A stretch of 20,044 nt of DNA, from assembly GCA_023247955.1 (NCBI GenBank), contig JAHFFL010000001.1, forward strand, positions 3,437 to 23,480. Reading direction: 5' to 3'. Under the pieces are notes generated by a model. That model made no database searches and was not told where the DNA came from. It saw nothing but the letters and a program-made list of their open reading frames with translations. Both the position numbers and the translations under genes were made by a program. This DNA comes from Candidatus Omnitrophota bacterium (GTDB lineage: Bacteria > Omnitrophota > Gorgyraeia > 2-02-FULL-51-18). Below are positions 15,692-20,044 of the stretch, one piece after another. How positions within the stretch are numbered: position 1 is the first letter of the stretch; every line of letters starts with the position of its first letter.

Positions 15692-16780
15692 TCACTGAAG
15701 TTTCAACGTCGCGAGCCCAAACAGGGCCAACAGGATAGAAATAATCCAAAACCGTATCACCACTTTGGATTCCACAAGTCCCTGCAGTTGGAAATGGTGA
15801 TGAATGGGCGCCATTAAAAAGATGCGCCGCTTCCTAAACCGGTAACTGCCGACCTGAAGGATCACCGAGACGGCCTCCAGCACGAAGATCCCGCCGACAA
15901 TCAGAAGTAGAAATTCTTTTTTGGTGAAAATCGCAACCGCTCCCAGCGCGCCGCCTAGACTCAAAGAACCCACATCCCCCATGAACACCGTCGCCGGATG
16001 GGAATTGAACCATAGAAATCCCATGCCAGCGCCGAAAAGCGCGGCGCAAAACACCGCAAGCTCCCCTGCGCCAGGGATAAAAGGAAGTTTTAAGTAATCA
16101 CTGAAAATCGCGTGGCCCGCCAGGTAAGAGAAAAGTCCATAGGTCAACGAGATCATCAGCGTGCATCCTACGGCGAGACCGTCCAGGCCGTCGGTGAGAT
16201 TCACGGCGTTCGAGGCGCCCGCGATCACCACGGAGACAAACACCACGTAAAACGGCCCCATCGACCAAAAACAATTCTTGAGGAACGGGATGCTGACCTT
16301 TTGCCAGGAAGGCGCATCCAGAAAAAGAAAAGCCCCTATCCCGATGCCGAGGACCAGCTGTCCCATAAGTTTGCCCGCGGCGCTCAGACCCTTGGAATCC
16401 CTTTTGGACAATTTCAAATAATCGTCCATAAATCCCAGGAATCCCAGCCACAAGACAACCAGAAGGCACAGTCCGATGTAACGGTTCGTGATGTCCGCCC
16501 AGAGAAGCGTCGAGCCGACCAACGCACCCAAGACCAGCAGGCCTCCCATCGTGGGTGTCTTTTCTTTACCGGCATGCGCCTCATAGAGCCGGGAAAAGCC
16601 CTCCCGTTTGATCGTCTGTTTCCAATTGAGTCCCGCCAAAAAACGGATCAGCCAAGGGCCGATGAGGACGCTGATCGCAAACGCCGTGATGCTCGCCATC
16701 GCCGCGCGAAACGTGATATACCGGAAGACGTTGAAACCGAAAAAATAATCCCTCAGGGGATAGAAGAGGTGGTAAAACAT
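15692..16780 (-). CDS. mraY: Phospho-N-acetylmuramoyl-pentapeptide transferase
   Basis: MraY moves phospho-MurNAc-pentapeptide from UDP to undecaprenyl phosphate, forming lipid I in the inner membrane. The 362 residues are largely hydrophobic, with about ten membrane segments. Active-site elements are GFMDDY (116-121, the aspartate pair), NLTDGLDGL (194-202), FMGDVGSLSLGG (266-277, with Asp269) and APIHHHF (324-330). The reading frame stays open to 16858, but the family N-terminus (a short lead, then GFNVFRYITFR) begins at ATG 16780; the longer version adds 26 residues coded within murF. Even so the gene overlaps murF by 28 bases. murD begins one base past its stop. Confidence 0.96.
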   Translation of the reverse strand: MFYHLFYPLRDYFFGFNVFRYITFRAAMASITAFAISVLIGPWLIRFLAGLNWKQTIKREGFSRLYEAHAGKEKTPTMGGLLVLGALVGSTLLWADITNRYIGLCLLVVLWLGFLGFMDDYLKLSKRDSKGLSAAGKLMGQLVLGIGIGAFLFLDAPSWQKVSIPFLKNCFWSMGPFYVVFVSVVIAGASNAVNLTDGLDGLAVGCTLMISLTYGLFSYLAGHAIFSDYLKLPFIPGAGELAVFCAALFGAGMGFLWFNSHPATVFMGDVGSLSLGGALGAVAIFTKKEFLLLIVGGIFVLEAVSVILQVGSYRFRKRRIFLMAPIHHHFQLQGLVESKVVIRFWIISILLALFGLATLKLQ

Positions 16781-18138
16781 TCGAATACTTTTTCCATTTG
16801 GTTCCCGCGGGAACCTTTCACCAGAACCCAGTCCCCCGCGGAAGCGACCCGGTGGCATAAAGCACCGGCGTCGCTGCTGTCCTTGGCCAGAAAAATTTTT
16901 TGGGCGTCAAATCCACGCCTCGTCGACTCGTCGGCCAGCCAACGGCTAAACCTTCCGGTCGCGATCAAAAAATCAAACGACAGCCCCGCAAACAACAACC
17001 CGATCTCGCGATGCAGCCGCTCTGATTCTTTTCCCAATTCTAACATATCGCCGCATACAACTCCTTTTTTTCCTTTGACCGGAAGGTCTTTGAGCGCCTC
17101 AAGAGCCGCGCGAAATGAAAGGGGGTTGGCGTTGTAGGTGTCGTCGATAAAATGGATTCCATCGACGGTCTTGAGATTCATGCGTCCGGGGACTGGCTTG
17201 AAAGAAGCGATGCCATTTTTGATCTCCGAAAGCTCCATCCCCAAAGAGACACAAGCCGCGATCACCAAGAGACAGTTGAGAATATTGTGCGCTCCTATCA
17301 GCCGGGTCTCAAAAAATTCCTTGTCGTTCAGATAAAACGACCCGCCGTTTTCATTCCAGCGAATGCAGTTGGCGGTAAAATCGTTTCCGTCCGCGGCAAT
17401 CCCAACCCGCAAGACGCGGTGAACGCCGCTGCTTACGGCTTTGAGTTCCGGACTCGATCCGTTCAGAATCAAAATGCCGCCGCGCTCCAGATGATGCATC
17501 AGCCGCAGCTTCTCTTGACACACCCCCTCCAAAGTGCCGAGTCCCTCCAGATGCGCGTGGCCAATCTGAGTGATGATTCCCATCTGCGGGGAAATCATCG
17601 ACGAAAGTCGGTCAATCTCGCCGGGCCGGTTGGTGCCCATTTCCAGGACCAGCAGTTCGTGGGAAGGGTCAAGCTGCAAAAGGGTCTTGGGCACCCCCAC
17701 CAGGTTGTTTTCGGTGCCCCTGTTTTTCAGCACGCGGAAACGGGAGGATGCTGTGTGGGCCAAAAGCTCCTTGACCGTTGTCTTTCCCGAACTTCCGGTC
17801 ACGGCCACGGCCGGAACCTTGAATTTCTTCCGGACAACCGCGGCCAAATCCCCGTAGGCCTTGAGCGTGTCAGGCACCAGGAGGACATTGATATTTTTAA
17901 GCTCGGCGATCTTTACTTTTTGGGGATCAGAGACAATAAGGTGTGAAGCGCCTTTGTCCAGGCATTCCTGGATGAAATCATGCCCGTCGAAACGAGGTCC
18001 CGAAAGCGCGAAAAAGGCGTCGTTTTTCTCGAGGGTCCGCGTGTCGGTGGAAATTTTGTGGATCGGAAGGTCTTCATTCAGCGCGCCGACGGTCCGGGCG
18101 CCGGTCGCCTGGACAATTTCGGAAATCTTAACGCCCAT
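16753..18138 (-). CDS. murF: UDP-N-acetylmuramoyl-tripeptide--D-alanyl-D-alanine ligase
   Basis: MurF adds the D-Ala-D-Ala made by Ddl, completing the UDP-MurNAc-pentapeptide in the cytoplasm. The 461 residues show the MurF N-terminal fold (DTRTLEKNDAFFALSG, 32-47), the ATP loop GSSGKTT (115-121, with serine where asparagine is usual), NNLVGVP (144-150), LEMGTNRPGEIDRL (165-178), IGHAHLEGLG (192-201) and the later DDTYNANP segment, a MurF hallmark. Length is standard. The start overlaps the murE stop by 11 bases, and its own end covers the first 28 bases of mraY. Confidence 0.96.
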   Translation of the reverse strand: MGVKISEIVQATGARTVGALNEDLPIHKISTDTRTLEKNDAFFALSGPRFDGHDFIQECLDKGASHLIVSDPQKVKIAELKNINVLLVPDTLKAYGDLAAVVRKKFKVPAVAVTGSSGKTTVKELLAHTASSRFRVLKNRGTENNLVGVPKTLLQLDPSHELLVLEMGTNRPGEIDRLSSMISPQMGIITQIGHAHLEGLGTLEGVCQEKLRLMHHLERGGILILNGSSPELKAVSSGVHRVLRVGIAADGNDFTANCIRWNENGGSFYLNDKEFFETRLIGAHNILNCLLVIAACVSLGMELSEIKNGIASFKPVPGRMNLKTVDGIHFIDDTYNANPLSFRAALEALKDLPVKGKKGVVCGDMLELGKESERLHREIGLLFAGLSFDFLIATGRFSRWLADESTRRGFDAQKIFLAKDSSDAGALCHRVASAGDWVLVKGSRGNQMEKVFECFTTSSIP

Positions 18139-19591
18139 TTAAAACCCGCTGGGCCTCTTCCCTTTCATTATAAGGAAGCGCCTCGTCGCCCACCACCTGG
18201 CTGCATTCGTGTCCCTTGCCGGCCAGCAGCACGATATCACCCGATCGCGCCGACAGGAAGGCCTGCCGTATCGCTTTCTTTCGGTCAAGCACGACGACAA
18301 ACTCTTTAAAAGAAGACGGAAACCCCGCGCAAATTTCCCGGGCAATCACCCGCGGATCCTCGGAGCGCGGGTTGTCGGAAGTCACAACCACCCGATCACA
18401 AAAACGCGCCGCGATTTCGGCCATTTGCGGCCTTTTTCCCCGGTCGCGGTCCCCGCCACAGCCGAATACGACAATCAGTTTTTTCTTTTTCACGGCCGCG
18501 AGCGTAGACAACACGTTTCGAATGCCATCCGGCGTGTGCGCAAAATCAATGAAGACAAAAAAACCCTGGCCGCAGTTCACTTGTTCAAGTCGTCCCGGCA
18601 CTCCGGGAAAATCACCCAAACCCCCCGCGAGCCGAACGCCGTCAAATCCCAGCGCCTGAAGAATCGCCAACGCGCCCAGGGTGTTGTAAACATTATGGCG
18701 GCCGATCAGCGGCAATTCCACGGCGGTCCTCTTCCCTGAAAAAACGAGCTCAAATGCCGTCCCGTGGGATTGGCCATGTATATTTTCCGCCCGGAAATCC
18801 GCCGGCACATCAATCCCAAAAGTCAGTGTCCGGCAGCGCAGCCGTTTGACAAGCGTCTTTCCCCACTCGTCGTCCCCGTTCACCACGGCCGTCCTGCCGG
18901 CCGCGAGACCTTCAAACAGGCTCACCTTGCATTCGAAGTACGCCTGCATGGTCTTGTGGTAATCCAGGTGGTCCTGCGTGAGATTCGTAAAAAGGGCTGT
19001 CTCGAATTCAACGGCCTCGATTCTTTTCTGCTCCAGCGCGTGCGAGGACACTTCCATCAACGCAAATTCACAGCCGGCGTCGCGCATCCCGGCCAGGATC
19101 TCCTGAAGCCGCAAAGGGCCCGGCGTCGTCTCGACGGCCGGAATGACCGTGCGGCCGAAACGATAATTCACGGTACCGATCACACCGGTTTTTTTATTTT
19201 CTTTCGATAGAAGATATTCGAGCAAATAACTTGAAGTAGTTTTACCGTTCGTGCCGGTAATCCCTATCATTCTCATGGCCTGTGAAGGGTTTCCATAAAA
19301 GGCGGCCGCAAGCCGGGCGATAGATGAGCGGCTGTCCGGCAGGCGTACGAACGGAATCCCTTGTGGGACTTTCGTTTCCGCTTCGCCGGCAACCGCCGCC
19401 GCGCCGCGGCTCAAGGCCTCCGAAATAAAAGATCCGCCGTCTTGACGGACACCGCGCACGACCACGAATAAAAAATCCTTCCGTACTTTTCTTGAATCGC
19501 ATTCCAGTCCGGCGATCGGAATATCCGGAACCGAAACAATCCCAGGGAAACCGGGATAAGCCCTAGAAAAAAGCTCTCTAATGGAAATCAT
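18128..19591 (-). CDS. murE: UDP-N-acetylmuramoyl-L-alanyl-D-glutamate--2,6-diaminopimelate ligase
   Basis: The 487-residue Mur ligase adds the third stem residue. The ATP loop GTNGKTT is at 113-119, VETTPGPL at 153-160, the carbamylated-lysine context YFECKVSLF at 218-226, and GKGHE at 458-462. DNPR at 406-409, followed by SEDP, is the signature of enzymes that add meso-diaminopimelate rather than lysine, so this organism probably has a Gram-negative type A1-gamma wall. ATG 19591 is the only start available after the nearest in-frame stop, yet no ribosome binding site is seen in the 62-base gap to ftsI, which also shows no promoter. The 3' end overlaps murF by 11 bases. Confidence 0.96.
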   Translation of the reverse strand: MISIRELFSRAYPGFPGIVSVPDIPIAGLECDSRKVRKDFLFVVVRGVRQDGGSFISEALSRGAAAVAGEAETKVPQGIPFVRLPDSRSSIARLAAAFYGNPSQAMRMIGITGTNGKTTSSYLLEYLLSKENKKTGVIGTVNYRFGRTVIPAVETTPGPLRLQEILAGMRDAGCEFALMEVSSHALEQKRIEAVEFETALFTNLTQDHLDYHKTMQAYFECKVSLFEGLAAGRTAVVNGDDEWGKTLVKRLRCRTLTFGIDVPADFRAENIHGQSHGTAFELVFSGKRTAVELPLIGRHNVYNTLGALAILQALGFDGVRLAGGLGDFPGVPGRLEQVNCGQGFFVFIDFAHTPDGIRNVLSTLAAVKKKKLIVVFGCGGDRDRGKRPQMAEIAARFCDRVVVTSDNPRSEDPRVIAREICAGFPSSFKEFVVVLDRKKAIRQAFLSARSGDIVLLAGKGHECSQVVGDEALPYNEREEAQRVLNGR

Positions 19592-19653
19592 TGGCCGGGA
19601 AGGCCGACTTTGGACTCAAGCGGTTTTGGGAGAATCTTCGCCTGCAGCGGCTC

Positions 19654-20044
19654 CTATGAAACCTGCCAATAGGCCAAGATACCGGAAGCGATCCGCGAAA
19701 ACGCGGGGGCAGCGACCTCGCCGCCGTAGTACACCGGTTTCGGATTATCGATGCTCACGGCAATCACCACGCGCGGCTCATCATAAGGCACAAAACCCAC
19801 AAACGACCCGATAAACTCATCGTGCGAATAGGTGCCGCCCACGATCTTCTGTGCGGTCCCGGTCTTACCGGCGGCTTTGAACCCCGGCACCGCCGCCTTT
19901 TTACCGGTGCCGCGGCTCACCGCCCCTTCCAAAACGGAGCGCACCTGAAGCGCAGTCTCCTTGGAAATAATCCGGTTTGTCATTTGGGGATCAAAGCTCT
20001 GGACATCCCTCCCCTCGGGATCATCGATATGCGTGATGAGTCGC
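19654..20044 (-). CDS. ftsI: Septal transpeptidase FtsI (PBP3), C-terminal part, runs off the window
   Basis: The last 129 residues of a penicillin-binding protein are present; the gene begins right of the window. AGKTGTAQK, with the third catalytic box KTGT at 19866-19855, is followed by FIGSFVGFVPYDEPRVVIAVSIDNP and YYGGEVAAPAFSRIA, the standard end of a class B transpeptidase domain. Immediately upstream of murE, this position is that of ftsI in dcw clusters; it would cross-link septal glycan made by FtsW. A sporulation-type SpoVD homologue occupies the same position in Firmicutes, but such proteins usually carry a C-terminal PASTA domain, absent here. The stop is TAG at 19656-19654, 62 bases before murE. 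Confidence 0.92.
   Translation of the reverse strand, partial: RLITHIDDPEGRDVQSFDPQMTNRIISKETALQVRSVLEGAVSRGTGKKAAVPGFKAAGKTGTAQKIVGGTYSHDEFIGSFVGFVPYDEPRVVIAVSIDNPKPVYYGGEVAAPAFSRIASGILAYWQVS

Noticed and set aside
16781..16858. Extended mraY start at 16858
   Set aside because: The added 26 residues are charged, unlike any MraY lead, and are read out of frame from murF.
16112..17137. Rightward open frame of 341 codons opposite mraY and murF
   Set aside because: Spans the junction of two conserved genes on the other strand and has low-complexity charged content.
19593..19605. GGCC-GGGAA-GGCC inverted repeat before murE
   Set aside because: A 4-bp stem is expected by chance in this GC-rich DNA; not enough to claim regulation.

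Overview
This window is core chromosome from a diderm bacterium with high-to-moderate GC. Twenty genes sit almost end to end, and nineteen of them run leftward (minus strand). The envelope it implies is Gram-negative. MurE carries the DNPR motif of meso-diaminopimelate-adding enzymes, and LptE- and BamD-like proteins point to an outer membrane with lipopolysaccharide. A MurC-MurB fusion, an FtsA-like gene with no ftsZ after it, and a BamD-like protein whose N-terminal region resembles sequences I associate with Omnitrophota together suggest the PVC/Omnitrophota part of the tree. That placement is inference from memory, not a search result.

From right to left (direction of transcription), 20044-7057 is a division and cell wall (dcw) cluster: ftsI (3' end only), murE, murF, mraY, murD, ftsW, murG, murC-murB fusion, ddl, ftsQ and an ftsA-like gene. 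Except for a 62-bp gap between ftsI and murE, gene junctions are overlaps of 4-28 bp or gaps of 16 bp or less. The order is the classical one, but it ends at ftsA with no ftsZ. The FtsA-like protein is short, with weak nucleotide-binding motifs and an apparent deletion of the subdomain that docks FtsZ in other bacteria.

Fourteen bases after ftsA the strand continues, with no promoter or riboswitch space, into riboflavin genes (7042-3152): ribBA, ribH, nusB, ribD, ribE. All enzymes from GTP and ribulose 5-phosphate to riboflavin are present except the phosphatase step, with the antitermination factor nusB in the middle.

After a 47-50 bp gap holding a promoter candidate comes an envelope/replication group: a BamD-like TPR protein, an LptE-like lipoprotein and holA (3104-602). 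rpsT (340-612) is the only rightward gene. It meets holA tail to tail with an 11-bp overlap and starts from a near-consensus promoter whose -35 box covers the first codon of the divergent murJ, which leaves the window at position 1.

The window thus holds most of the lipid II pathway (UDP-MurNAc formation by MurB, the MurC/D/E/F ligases, MraY, MurG, Ddl), the lipid II flippase MurJ, the septal polymerase/transpeptidase pair FtsW-FtsI, and division scaffold proteins. I saw no mobile elements, CRISPR arrays, tRNAs or rRNAs, and no gene-free stretch over 300 bp.
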